DNA of 64,000 nucleotides from Phragmites australis. Lineage: Eukaryota; Streptophyta; Magnoliopsida; Poales; Poaceae. Of the stretch, positions 36,317 through 53,150 are shown piece after piece. The notes beneath the pieces are model-generated. The model made no database searches and was not told the DNA's origin. It worked only from the letters and a program-made list of their open reading frames with translations. Within the stretch, counting starts at the first letter, position 1. Each line of letters starts with the position of its first letter. The stretch spans positions 4,588,001-4,652,000 of the forward strand of contig NC_084929.1 in assembly GCF_958298935.1 (NCBI RefSeq), read 5' to 3'. The position numbers and the translations under genes are program-made.

Positions 36317-36680
36317 AAAGATATGTTCAACATTTCATAAGACCTATTTCAACAATTTTTTTATACCTATTCAATTTTTGTGTTAACATGCTCAATATTT
36401 TGGATGTCATTTGTTGAAACAGTGTATTTAAATTGTTGAAATGGTGGATTCAAAATGTTGATTTTTAGAAAGTTCAAAATATATTCATATTTTCAAAAGA
36501 TACGTCCAACTTTTGTAAGATCTATTTCAACAATTTTCGATACCTATTTCAACATTATGTGTTAGCATGCTCAACATTTTGGATGTAATTTGTTGAAATA
36601 GTGTATTTCAATTATTGAAATAGTAGATTCAAAATGTTGATTTTTTCAAAAAAAAATCAAAATATATTCATATTGGATCT
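36317..36680. repeat. Two-copy tandem repeat of about 180 bp
   Basis: The unit runs from TTTCAAA-GATA to CAAAATATATTCATAT and repeats immediately (about 36317-36493 and 36494-36680) with scattered differences. Within each unit TTGTTGAAA and TTTCAACA words form short inverted pairs. Confidence 0.8.
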
Positions 36681-38099
36681 TGATTTGTTGCATTAATTAT
36701 GGACAACAATATGGTGCAAACGGTTTTGAAACAAGATAACCGAATTGTGAGAAAAATGCATTTAAATTTCAAAATACCCCAAAATTCATCCCACCACCTA
36801 TCCTATCCTCACCTACTTCCATTTGCAGGCCAACTAGGACGTGCCACGTCAACTGACTAACATGAGGCTCCCACTCGGTCGACCAACAGATAGGGACGGG
36901 TGTATCTGGCTGGCCCATGAAGGCTTAAAAATGAAGTTTATTTTTATTTTTATATTTTTTCTATTAAATATTTAAATAAATAGACTCCTGTCAGTAAGAT
37001 TTGCGGAAATAGCTGCCTACCACCCTTTGAAAGGGCTGTTTCAGAGGGCGGGTGGGGTTAACCGCCCTCTCAGAGGGCGGGTAGGGGGTAACACCCAGAT
37101 TTGGTGAAATTTATTTGTTTTTTTAATTTTACGTTTGTATTGCTCAATCTGAAAATAGTGCACATTCGTTCGGTGAAAAATATTTGAAATCGATATGTTG
37201 CAAATTTTGGATTAAAATGGTAAAAAAGTGACTAATATGGCATCATAGAGTAGTGATATGTTGGAAATTGTGGATCATTATAAATTTATCGATATTTGTT
37301 TATGTATTTGATGTAAAATTGTATCAATAATTTTTTAGTGATGAATTGTTGGGAGGATACAAAATCTAATTTTGTGAACAAATTATAGATGCGAAGCAAT
37401 CTTAGCATATTACTCGGCACGGAGGTTACGAACGACGACAAACATTACATGAGACATACGGTGGTAAACATTACATGGGACTCTAACCACGAAGACACGA
37501 CGATAAAAAATGGTGGCATGTACGGTACGCATAAAGACCTATCTAATAGCGTGCCGCTGTTAATCCTAACATGCCTTAGGGAGTGAAAATATACCAGGTT
37601 ACATTAGATGCTCTCTACTGAGTGCACATAGGATATTTGTCTTCTCTCAGGGCATCGGAGCCAGCTGCCTTAGCGCGACGGGCCCTCTCCTACTTCCCTG
37701 CCCTCTCAGCTTCGTGGGCTTGAGCCACGGTATGGTCCTACGCTGCCTGCCTCATACGCTCCTTTTCCTGCCACTTTAGCCGTAGTTCCTCCTACTATTG
37801 CTCGTACTCCCAGAGTGTGTAAGCTTCCCTCCTCCACCGCATGCTCATGTCGACCCACCGCATGCTCCGCTACATATACATGAATAATATATACAGTATG
37901 TTACATGAAAATATACACATAGTTACGTAAACAGTATATAACATACATGTACGAAAAGTTACATGAATATATTGCAACATGTAGGTACACAATCAGGTAC
38001 AAATGTAAGGTCCAAATGCAACGTATGTAACTAAGGTTAATACCTTACAAATATAACAGCGAGATACACTAAATACATTTACACTTAACCGCGGTCATG

Positions 38100-39900
38100 C
38101 CCCACCTACACAACAGGTACATTTTTTGGACAGTACTTGTATGTGTGACCTGTTTCATTGCACTTGCTGCATCGCTTCATCCTTGGTCCCACCTCGGATT
38201 CATCCATATTGTTTCTAATCCGGCGAGTTTGTCGACATCCCGGTGTATTCTTCATCCTTTCAAAGTCTGGCACATAGATTCGTGAGGGACCTAGATTACT
38301 TATAAATGTATCAACAATGTCGTAGCCATACAGCTCATGGCTCTATATGATCAGTATTTGATCCTTCATAAAGTACTTAGAAACATATTGCCTGGGAAGC
38401 ATATTGTGCTCCGCACATGCAGCTATGATGTGTGCACACGGCCTGTGTAGCAATTGTGGCTTCTGGCACGTACAGATGCATGTTCGAATCCTAAGCACGT
38501 ACTCTTGCACATGTCGCTCACGTCTGCCACCCCTACGACTCTTATCATGGCACAGGATACTGAACCTGTGCTCCGTAGTTCCCTTGTGATTGACGTGGTG
38601 CATATGTGCCTTCTTTGTGGTCTTCTCCATGTACTCACATAGCATCGATCCATACATCATATTGTTATCTTCCATTGCCTTCAAAGCAGCTGCGTAGCGA
38701 TTAATAAAATATCTGCAAGTCCCATGCATAATACCTTCTACAATTCCAACAAGTGGGAGGGACCTCATACCCAGCATGACCTAGTTGTAGACCTCAGCAA
38801 GATTAGTTATCATTATCCCATACTTTGCCCTACCACTATCGTACATCAAAGCCCATTTTTCTTTTGGCTCATTTTGTATCCACTGCGAAAAGTTCCTGAT
38901 AGCTGACCCTGACCTCCTTACTATCTGAGGAGTATCTGTTAGGAGAGATCCAAGGGCCATCGGTTTATCACCTGTGGCTGCTAGCTCAGCTGTCTGCTTC
39001 ATAGTTAGTTTGTCTAGTCTTGCTCATAGGGTATTGAACATTCTCTGCTGGTTCTGGATGCACAATTTCTTGAAAAGCTTCATCAGGTCTTTTTGAATTG
39101 TCTGTAAAAGTTTGCACCTATATGCCGCATGCACCACCTGCTCTTCAAGTCAGGCCACTTTGCTAAACACACCGTCGAACACTTCCATATTGCTTATCCA
39201 GCAAAACCTACAACAACCCCATATATCTATCATGAATCAAACAAACATCTGGCCAGTCCAGAACAATAGCATACTTCACCCGCTCAAGGAACCAATACCA
39301 GCTGTCCCCGTTCTCACTCTCAACAAAGGCAAACCCCAGTGGCAGGACTTGGTTGTTCCCATCGACCCCAATTGTAGACAATATCTGTCTTTTATACTTC
39401 CCAATGAGGAACGTCCCGTCCAAGCAAATGATGGATCAATAGTGCCTAAATGCTTTGATAGTTGCCGCAAATGCAAAGAAAATACTTTGCAATTCTTGCT
39501 TCCCGTTATACTTCACATCAGTCGACGGGTAATGCTTGATGTCATAGTAACTTCCAAGGTTTCTTGCACATATTGTGGTTAATAGACGCAGTAGATTGTG
39601 ATATGAATCTTCATATGTCCCAAACCTCATCTCAATAGTCTTCTGTTTCGCCCTCCATGCCTTGGTATAGTTTATTGTATACTAGAACCTTTCCTCAATA
39701 GCACGGATTATTGATCGTGGCTCATACTTCAGGTTATTCATAATCTCTCCATACATAACATTGGCAACAAAAGCAGATGACATGTTATGGTGAGAGAACT
39801 CTATTTCCTCAATGTGACAATTATGTTCCCTGACTATTGAGCACTCCCAGTAGTCAAACAACTTCCCCCTGAATGCGTGCACCCGTCAAGGACAATCAGG
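38100..39900 (-). pseudogene. mudrA-like MULE transposase, decayed
   Basis: Read downward from 39882, the pieces show an N-terminal region with YEPRSIIRAIEERF, then TICARNLGSYYDIKHYPSTD. The catalytic region follows: DGTFLIGKYKRQILSTIGVD and FAFVESENGDSWYWFLERVK (39420-39290). After a stop come FSQWIQNEPKEKWALMYDSG and NLAEVYN (38890-38785), the SWIM zinc-finger region (CTCQKPQLLHRPCAHIIAAC, about 38460) and a zinc knuckle CSKCNETGHTYKYC (about 38150). This is the standard order of MULE transposases, which cut and paste DNA via an RNase-H-like fold. Several stops and frame changes occur (for example after HDRYMGLL), so no full protein can be made. Confidence 0.85.
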
Positions 39901-41005
39901 TACCAAACACTTGACGTCGTACTCCCTTTTACTCGACTTCACAACCTTGAAATGCCTCCGAAGAGACAGCGATCAGAATTTAACTGCATCAATAATAGAC
40001 TCCTTACTAGGGTACATAGCACTCTAGGACACCTCGTTCTCATGAAATTCCTACGGTGTCCAATGAGTCTCACTAACCACTAGCTTCAAAAATTCTTGAT
40101 TCCTCCACTTTGCAGGAACATAAGCATTTCCCTTATCATCGGATATCCTCATCGGTAATAGGTTTCTCCAGCTCTTGATCCTCCATTTCCATCTCTTCAA
40201 TTATGCTAAGGATGTGCTCCCCCTCATCGGCTACACCCCTCGATTCCATCTCACGCATATCCCCAACATCTTGCTTGTCCCCAATATTTGCCGGGTCTGA
40301 TTCATCTACCACTATCTGACTTGTTCCCGTTACTGTTTCTGCAGAGTTTATCTATGTTGGATCCTTCTGGTACGCCTCAGCTAACAAAACCAGAGGGAGA
40401 CCACGGTCACATGATATATCTACATATTGGCTCCAAGTAGATGTTGCATTATTCGGGACGAGCTCCCCAAAGTAGCCCTAATTAGCACGACTTAGCACAG
40501 CTCTCAGCTTAAGATCATGTTGCTGGGGATCCAGTTAAAAATAACGTATCGGCCACTTGCACACGCCCACTATGGTCCTCTAATTGGCTCTACTAAGTCC
40601 TTTAACGACACGCTAAAACCCAGAGAGATCTACACCGTTAGAACCATAACTAATTTGATCTTCACCATAATTTATCTAAAAATATAATTTATTTGACATA
40701 ACTGGAAACATCCGAAAATATATCCAATGTTAATACCAAAAAACTATATTTCTGATTATCGAAACTCTAACATAATTACCGACACCGATGATCACCTAAC
40801 AATAAGTTTCTTTAATATTACCCCTAAGCAAACTAACCAAATTAAACTAATTAACCCTCTGTCTATTTAATAAAATTTCTAATTAGATGTAATTATTACT
40901 TACATCATTATTCTGTAAAATCTAGATCTTTAAAACTACCGTACTATAAATACTACTATGCATTTGATCACTGTCCTACCATGTTGTAATTAATATTTAC
41001 AATAT

Positions 41006-41834
41006 AGGAAAAATACAAAACCCCCTAAAAGTCACTTGGATTTTGACTTTCCCCTTTAGAAGTTGTTTTGTTGCAAAAAACCCACCAAAAGTTTGACTTT
41101 GTTGAAATCCCCTCCCCCCCCCCCCCCAAATTCAAAAAAATAAAACAAATCACAAAAAACTTCTAAAAAAACTAGAGATAATTCTAATACCTTCTGTGAT
41201 TTTTTAAAAAATAATATCCTTTGCATCATATTTCATGGAGAGGAAGTTTAGAAAAAAAAGAAAAATGTGCAGCTCATTTATTAACTTAGGTTATTTTAAC
41301 TTTGTCATGTCTACCATTATTTTTTATACACAAATAATTATTTAAGTAAACTAATAAAAGTGTTTTCACTAATTTTGGGGTGTTATGGATTAGTTATGAA
41401 TTAATATATCTGCAATATTTACTCAATCCTGTACGTTACAATAACTATTTCATGATTTTATATATTTTTAGAAGATAGAGGATCATGTAAGAAGACTAAA
41501 AAAAATTTGTTTCATGATTTTTGGATTAGAAAATAATTAACTATGCATTTAACTCGAATTAATAAATGAGTTGCACATTTTCCTTTTTTAAAACTTCCTC
41601 TCCATAAAATATGATGCAAAGGATATTATTTTTGATTTTTTTTTTCACAAAAGGTCATAGAATTGTCTCTAGTTTTTTTAGAATTTTTTGTGATTTTTAA
41701 TTTTTTTTGAATTTTTGGGGCTGTTTTTCAAACAAAACTAAACCTTTGAGGGTTTTTTTTGCAACAAAACAACTTTTGGGGGAAGTCAAAATCTAAGTGA
41801 CTTTTCGGGGGGAGGGGGGGTTTGCATCTTTTCC
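41006..41834. mobile_element. Foldback MITE nested in the MULE
   Basis: Two arms of about 280 bp (41006-41285 and 41553-41834) are inverted copies. Both begin AGGAAAA or GGAAAA, contain AAAAGTCACTTGGATTTTGA or its variant, and then ATATCCTTTGCATCATA. Flanks are TTACAATAT on both sides (40997-41005 and 41835-41843), a 9-bp duplication pointing to a Mutator-type MITE; 8 bp, hAT-type, is possible because one base is shared. A C-run lies near 41110-41127 and a G-run near 41808-41820. It is non-coding. Confidence 0.85.
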
Positions 41835-42371
41835 TTACAATATACTACAACATACAACATTTTCTACATTTCTAAACCCTAGATCGTATCTAATATAGCT
41901 TTTGTTATACCGCTAAACCCTAGATTTATTGTTACTTTAATTACTAATAAAAACATAAGTATAAAAAATTACCAAAAAACGAGATTCATAATCCGCAGAT
42001 CGAAAATAGTAGGGATTCGTCGCGCTGCCTCCCTTTCCTCTCCTCTCCTCTTCCTTTCTCCTTTTCCAGATTAAAATGAGTGTTTTTCCTCATTTTTGCG
42101 ATTTATATAGAGGAGAGGGGGTGGGGGCGGCCCCCTAACCGTCCCTTGAGAGGGTGGTAAGGGTGGCAGCCGCGGGGTTACTCCCTACTCGTCCTCTGAG
42201 AAGGCGGTAAGGTGTGCCACTGCCACCGTGACTATCCTTACCATCCTCTGAAAGTGCTGCAGCCCTTTCAGAGGGTGGTAGGCGTCTATTTCTGCAAATC
42301 TTGCTGCTAGAAGTCTATTCATTTAAATATTTAATAGAAAAAATATAAAAGTGAAAAACTCTTAAAAATGA

Positions 42372-42708
42372 GTGGGGCACTACCCAATAGCCCTTCAGAC
42401 GGCCCAATAGCTGTGGGATGAACAATACTCACCTAAATTTCAGTTGTAGTGTGTAAATAGGTGTGATCTTAGTTTCAATAAACTTGGACTAGGGCCTGAT
42501 TTGATCCCTGTTAATCTAGAAAAGATCAGATCTTCTATACCAAAGATCCATGATAAAAGCCAAATTCAAATGCCTAGCAAATATGCTAACTTTGCTACAA
42601 TGGACACAAAATTGTTCCACAAAGAGTCTAACTTGTAAGTTTCAGGTCAAACATCTTCGCGGTTATCTTGTGCCATCTTCTTCCCCAAATATTCCATTGC
42701 ACCATCCA
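42372..42708 (-). other. 3' flank of the carboxypeptidase gene
   Basis: Lies between the MULE target duplication (ending 42371) and the stop codon at 42709. It probably contains the 3' untranslated region; no unambiguous poly(A) signal was fixed. The MULE therefore sits within about 340 bp of the gene end. Confidence 0.45.
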
Positions 42709-46843
<4,135 letters not shown>

Positions 46844-47470
46844 GGAGGGAGCGGAGGAGGTCGGCGCGCAGCGTGGGAGCCTCCGACGGGTGGTGATTGC
46901 TTGGTGTGCTTTGGAATTCGCGACTGGAGCTTGTGGGTGATGATCTGGTGTTGCCGTGTTGGGCTTCTTGGTCTTCTTCCTTATGGCTTTGCTCCGTCTC
47001 CATAGTTTCTTTTACCGGTAAATAATTTTTTGTCGGGGTATTTATTGCATATATCAGATATACCCGAAAAAATTTAAATAAATTTAAATAAAATTCAAAT
47101 AAAATATTAGAAAATATGGTAATTTTTTTCTATCATGATACATCGAACCGAGTCTAATTTTTTCCCTTGCTCCCATTGCAAAAAGGAAGAGGCTGAAAAA
47201 AAGACAGAGTTATGGTATGTTAATGGCACCTGATTATAATTTTTATGGTGATTTTTTTTAGTTACAATGCGGACGATGTTCTGATAAAGTCTCTTATACC
47301 ATTTTTTTTCCCAATTTATTTAAATATGTCGGGAGAAAAAATTGAACGAGTTTGGCCATATCTCACGGCTTCACTCGTGTGTTGTGAGTAGGATGGAGTA
47401 ATCATCTTGACAGAAGTGACAGAGTAATCGAATCTTTTTTCCGATCAAAGACAAAACACCTTGGGTCTCC
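46844..47470 (-). promoter_or_regulatory. 5' flank of the carboxypeptidase gene
   Basis: Upstream of the ATG at 46843 there is a GC-moderate leader to about 47000, then AT-rich DNA with AATTTAAATAAA-type repeats near 47077. The frames in 46643-47005 are antisense or leader shadows. No confident TATA box was found. Confidence 0.35.
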
Positions 47471-47473
47471 TGT

Positions 47474-47997
47474 TGAGAGGTGTTCAAATGGACCGTTCAA
47501 CTCGGGGCGGTACGAATTCGGTCAGACACGATCCGTTTAAACACAACTCGTTACAGCTCGTTAGCTAAACGGGTCGTGCTGTGTCGGTTCACGTGCCGTG
47601 GCTACAGCTCAGGCACGATCCATTTAAGATTGGGTCGTGTCGTATCGGCTTGCGGCACGATAGACCCAATAATGTTTTTTCGCCTGTTGACTGTTAACAT
47701 GTGAAAATCAGAAAAATATCAAAAAACTGCTAGATGTTAGGATCAAACTCACAATCTCATACATGAGAAATAACTACTCTACCACCCTGTTAAGCATCTC
47801 TTTATGTATTAGAGATAAATAAATTATATAAAACCTTAGAAAAATAGAAAAATTTAAATGAACCATGCCGTACTGGCCCGGCGTGCCGCGGCTCCGGCCC
47901 AAGCACGGCCCGCCTAACCGTGCCATGCCGGTCCGATCCGTTTACTCTCGTGCCGTGCCGTGTCTAAACTGGACCATTTTTCCTATGCCTCAGACTA
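47474..47997. mobile_element. hAT-like MITE or terminal fragment rich in CGTGCCGTG
   Basis: Starts near GGTGTTCAAATGGACCGTTC, ends near AACTGGACCATTTTTCCTAT, and carries inverted GC-rich words (ACGGGTCGTGCTGTG, CGTGCCGTGCCGTG) close to both ends with AT-rich DNA between. The composition mirrors the subterminal parts of the hAT at 52793-56401. Exact ends and a target duplication were not resolved. Confidence 0.45.
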
Positions 47998-48787
47998 GCC
48001 CATTAGATCCGATCCGGTTGATCATCTTTACTCTGTTATTAGGATCCACGGGCCGCTCATCTTTTTTTAATCATCGAAATGCCAATACAAGTGTCGTCCT
48101 TGTAGATTTTTTTCACTGTTGTTTCTCATGGTTTGTAGGGTACTGAGTGTTATGACCGTAGATGTGAGTGTTTTTAGTGGTTAAATTTGTATACGTAAGT
48201 GTGTGATGTGCGTTTGTAGTGTTATATGCTTATATGTAATACTTGTAATTGAAAAATAGTAATTATAACCACTCTAAAAAGCTATAATTTATGTCTTATT
48301 TTGTTGACAGCTAGCCTAGAAGACAATTGTGTCTGACTTATTCTATTCTGTGACAGAAACCCCAAATGTCCATGTAAAACAAGATTTTTGTTAAGTTAGT
48401 TTGACCAATTCAAATCAAGTTGTCACCACTTGAAAGAAAATAAATTATGAAAGAACACTCCTTTGACCGTAGTACAAACAATAGATAGGTACAATTAAAA
48501 CGAAATCTAACATAGGAAGATGTAGATGATTTTTTTTATTAAAAAATAGACACCTAAATTTAAGTAGTTCAGTACTTGAATTTAGATGGTGATGTACACC
48601 CACACCTAAAAAAACTGAACTGGTCTCAGTTCCTGAGATAGTTACAGTTAGATTTGGCACATTATTATATTTTGTTAGTGCCTCCATCTACAATAATGCC
48701 TACTGTCAGGCCCAAAGGCCGATGACAGAGCGAGAGACGACACGATCGATCGTGTCCTAACATTTGCAGGTTGCTTTCTAGCTGCCA
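47998..48787. other. Intergenic, no gene recognised
   Basis: AT-rich DNA with only short frames. No repeats of note. Confidence 0.4.
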
Positions 48788-49090
48788 CATAACCCCAAAC
48801 CAAGTTTTACATGGATCATATTGAAACAAGTACAGTCACATCAAAATTATTGAACCATTTTTAACGATGGCAAATCGTCAAACGGCTCATAACTCATCCT
48901 CCTATCCATACCCCATTCCAGCCCAACATCGGACCCAAATTCATGACCAGGGCCAACAACAGATTAGCATGCATGGGTGCAGCAATTAACAAAAATCTGA
49001 TGATATTGTTAGCAGTAGCAGTTTAATAATTTTGACGTGACTGGGAACTTGTTTCAATATGATCCAGGTAAAACTTGGTTTGAGGTGAGG
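48788..49090. repeat. Foldback inverted repeat (MITE-like)
   Basis: The arm at about 48788-48865 (with AACCAAGTTTTAC-TGGATCA and TATTGAAACAAGT) is found inverted at about 49013-49090, separated by about 150 bp. It may be the end of a larger element that continues to about 49440, where CCAAACGCCACC appears. The 192-codon frame on the minus strand across 49023-49601 is not convincing as a gene. Confidence 0.6.
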
Positions 49091-50646
49091 GCAGGTGTGG
49101 GTTTTGGATTGGGAAATTAACATCATTTGTCATTTCATTGATTGGCATGAGATGAGGATACGATAGAGAATGAAATTTGAGCAGCCAAAATACTCTTCCC
49201 ATAACAAATAAGAGCCAATCAAGAGCGATATATTGGAGGATAGATTTGTCAATTTGCAAATTTTTTATCATATCTCCACGAAAATCACCTCCTCCCCTAG
49301 GTATGAAATGATAGAAAATGAGCCCCTCTATCCCCTTTCCATACCCCTTCCTTTTCCCAATCCTTTGAACCAAGAATAACCGTATCCCATCCCCCTCATT
49401 TCCCATTCCCACCAGCCTTCTCCATAAATCCAAACGCCACCTAAAGGTGCGGTGTGCGCCAACACAAGGGTCAAGATAGAGCTCTATTATGCATGATACC
49501 GTTTCCGAAAACATGGAACATGGTGAGCTCCGCGATTGTGGCTCAACATATTTATGTTTGGGCCCTCTAATAATCCCATTCCCAACTTTCAATTTATCCA
49601 TTGTGTCTCTGAACCTTAGTCGGATTGTTCCAAAATGGAAAAATTCATGTCATTTGATAAAATACTACCCTCTTAGTATGGCAATTGATTATTTGCCACC
49701 TAGACCCTATTCGGTGACTTAGGAGGTCCCACGTATGAGTGACAGCATGGTAAGTTATAAGTGCCTTGGGAAAATGAGGAAGATAAGCCAAAAAAGATAT
49801 TTCTTACTAAAGACGCTACTGGCCCATATAATTGTTTATTATGGGCGTATAGCGTGCCGGATATTGTTTCTCGGCCCAAGTCAATTTGCCGACAAATAAA
49901 CAAAGGCCCATATTTAGCCAAACATTACTGCACTTTGCACCATGTTTAGCGTATGCCAAATCATCACTAGTATAACTCTACTATCCGCCTATTAGAAACA
50001 CATGGCCAAAAGGTCAAGGCCTTGACCTAGTTTGCACTAAATGCCATGAAATCTGTTTTAAACTGACATCTTATTGTGTGAAAAAAGATATCGAAAATAC
50101 TATTATGAAAGGATCTATCTAAAGACAATCATAAACCGACCAAGAAAATGACTCGTCGCCCATCAAATTGACAAGCCAAATTAGACCCAAACATGCATTT
50201 GTAGATTCCAAATGTTTTGCGGCCTGATGTATGCAAAGCTAAATATAATATATGTATATACTTCTATATAATTCACAGGTTATGGTTAATCTAAAAGATC
50301 TATATGGTCCATTCAAATTATCTAACGGTATACATACAAAATTAGACCGATTTTCATTCCTAACATAATGTTAATAACATTTTCATCCCTCACGCCTCCT
50401 TCCTCCATCCATTCCGACTTGATTAAACACCTACTTCCGCTTCTCCCCTTCTGTTAGCTCCAATCTCCGCAACACCGTGTGTAGCGCGTGGCCGCGATGG
50501 TGCTCGCTAGCGCTCATGTGACGTCCCATGCTTCTGCGGCCACGGATACTGCTAGTTGCCGCATGTTGACATAGCTTAACCTTCACCTCCACCGTGCGTG
50601 ATCGCCCGCACCTCCTATCACCGCCCCTCCTATCACCGTCCCTCTT
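49091..50646. other. Intergenic, transposon-derived in part
   Basis: 49091-49440 has G/A-rich text typical of grass MITE interiors. 49440-50400 is AT-rich with no gene. 50400-50646 is GC-richer, with CACCTCCTATCACCGCCCCT words that recur near 51105 and 51310. Confidence 0.35.
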
Positions 50647-51104
50647 GGGGCAATAGCTTTTTTGCCATCTTACCAGATGCCGCTCATCCAAATACCACCC
50701 TACCAAATTTTCTAGCCCATTTGCCACGCTAACACTGTTAAAACTCGGTTTCCGTCACGTGCAATAACTTTCCCGTTGTGAACAGTAACTATGAGCTAAA
50801 AAAGTGAAAAAAATGTGTCAATTTTTTACATGCTCTATAATTCATAAGAAACCTATTTTAGCTGGATCCACCTTAATTATGTGTAATTTTTGAAGAATTT
50901 TAGTTTGAATTATACACAATATTTTTAGATGAATCTAGTTAAAATAGGTTGCTTATGAATTATAGAGCATATAAAAAATTGATATATATTTTTAGGTTTT
51001 TTTTAGCTCATGATTACTGTTCAGAACGGGCAAATTAAAACCGGTTTCAACTAGGTGGCATTTGGGCGAGCGCCATCGGTAGGAAGGAAAAAAACTATTG
51101 CCCC
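50647..51104. mobile_element. Palindromic MITE, 458 bp
   Basis: Begins GGGGCAATAGCTTTTTTGCC and ends with the complement of GGGGCAATAGTTTTTTTCC. Inner arms are inverted too: GAACAGTAACTATGAGCTAA on the left against TTAGCTCATGATTACTGTTC on the right, and CTCTATAATTCATAAG-AACC against its complement. The two halves nearly pair along their length. The target duplication was not resolved. Confidence 0.75.
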
Positions 51105-53150
51105 CGCCCCTCCTACGTGGCACTTAGCCGTACTACATTATCACTGATACGTAGGATCGAACTCATGTGTCAGTGACGACTGTTGTACCGTGCAGAACTG
51201 GAGAGGAACCGCGTCCGTGGGTGCGTCGGTTGGTGCTGTTCTTCTCCGGATAGAGATCCTCGCGCCGCCACCGCCGCTGAGGCACTCGCGGCCTGATCGC
51301 CTACGCCTCCTACTGCCGCCCCTCCTACGCGGCTAAGGTGGGCGCGCCGGTTGGTGCTGTTCTTCTCCAGATAGAGGTCCTCACGACGCTGCCACCACCA
51401 TCAGCAGGCCACCTTCTTGCTCGCGGGCCCCGTGATGCCGCCGCCCACGGCTCACCCTTCTCGAGGCTCTTCTTGTCGGCCACGGCCATAGCGCCCCACA
51501 ATGCCTACGACTCTGGCTTGGGTGGCTCGGCGTTCTATGCCTGGATTCGTACGGCGGTCAAGGCGGTCCCTGCGCCCGCGCCGCCGCAGGATGAGGAGGA
51601 CGAAGGGCTCGTACGCTACATCCCCGTGAAGGCCTACTTCCTCTCTACCAGGTAAGTAGGTCACACCATGCCCGCGCTTGCACGATAGGTGTTTGATGAT
51701 TTCTCTGTGAGGAAACGTTGTGGGCTGCCGTTCTATTTTGATGGTGGGCATGTCCAATTGATTCAAGGAACTAAATTGATGTGTTGTTTGATTTTGTGGC
51801 AGCATTGATTTGAAGAGCATGCAGGCGGAGGACGGGAGTGATATCGTACCTCCGTCGACCCGTTTGCTCAACTACATTGCGCTCCGCTACTCCGAGTTCC
51901 CGCCTGAGATAATGGTTAGTGATTCCAGTTCAGCCTCACTTTGTTCGAGGGACAAGAGATTCTGTAATAAGCTAATCTGTAAATCACATCTTGTCACCTG
52001 TTGAACGTGAGGTTGTAATGTATAACCATTGTCCTGTGCTGCAGAAATTGATTTCCTTGTGATCTATTGTTGATATTTATGTAGGACATTGGAGTGAAGT
52101 ACACCAGATTTTGCTATCGCTATGTGGTCGTGTTCCAATACAGTTCTGCTATGACTTTTAACATTGTTGATCATGAAGCTGAATACTATCTTGATATAAT
52201 TAGGAAACATGCTTCAGGATGGCTTCCGGAGATGAGAAAAGATGGTATGTCCATACAATTCCCTTACTGGACCACATAGATTAGTTGCTAATTAGAGAAG
52301 TTCTGTTTACTCACTTTCTGTGTTCCATGATAATATTTGTATGAACGGCAAACAGTCCAACTGCCTTCTAGAATATTTGGAGCTTCTGTTTAACAAAAGT
52401 CATAGAACTTAAAGATAATCATTCCACGTCTACATTGTGCGTTGGATGTGATGCATTATAGGCACCACTAACACATCATGTCACTTAGAGCCATGCAACT
52501 TTTTTTTTCATAAATAAATTGCCAAAGCTTTTCTTTCACTGAGACTGAAATGGAACTTTGGTATACAGCCCCTGGAACTTCTCTACTTAATTATTTTGCA
52601 AAGATACAGGTTTAGAGTAAAACCTGTATTACATTGACGACATCTATTTTGCAATGAACAGATTATGCAGTGGTTGAGAAACCATCCTTGACAACATGGA
52701 TGAAAGGTCTTGATTATACAGTTCTTAAAAGTATAGACACAGATGGGATTCACATCATTTTAAGTGTTCTTGGTCAAAGTATCGCCCTTGATTAGTGTTG
52801 GCCAAGTGGGCCTGACGGGCCAACTCGGCACGGGCACGCCTAGGCACGATCTGGTTAGGGCACGGTCCGTCAGGCCCAGCTACATAATCGGCCAGTGCCA
52901 TGTCGGCCCGTGTGCAGGAGGCTCGGCCCACAACACGGCCCATGAGGCATCGTGCCGTGCTGGACCAACCTGGGCACGGCTAAGGCACGACGGGCTTGGC
53001 GTAGCCCGTTTTGCTAAATTCCCCAAAAAAAAAAAATTTCCACTCAATAACCACAATGTTGAACCTCTTGATGAAGAACAACCTCTTGAAGAAAAAAAAT
53101 TTCCCCAATGGCGTGACGAAGAGTCTGGACCTCTTGATGAAGAACCACCT

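Larger units (their letters stand above)
36935..42360 (-). mobile_element. Mutator-like element (MULE), MuDR type
   Basis: Long inverted ends: the left end has TATATTTTTTCTATTAAATA, AAGATTTGC-GAAATAG and CTACCACCCT-TGAAAGGGCTG, and the right end carries their complements (42230-42360). The element lies between two copies of CTTAAAAATGA (36924-36934 and 42361-42371); 9-11 bp duplications are the MULE hallmark. Inside are a minus-strand mudrA-like transposase relic and, near the right end, a nested foldback MITE. Coding frames are broken, so it is inactive. GC-rich CCGCCCTCTCAGAGGGCGG words sit in the ends. Confidence 0.9.

Noticed and set aside
48788..49090. Hairpin considered as a microRNA precursor
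   Set aside because: The arms are about 75 bp with near-uniform pairing and a MITE-like context; nothing marks a defined mature microRNA.
49023..49601. 192-codon minus-strand frame
   Set aside because: It overlaps a foldback MITE arm and MITE-like interior, with no domain and no splice or promoter support.
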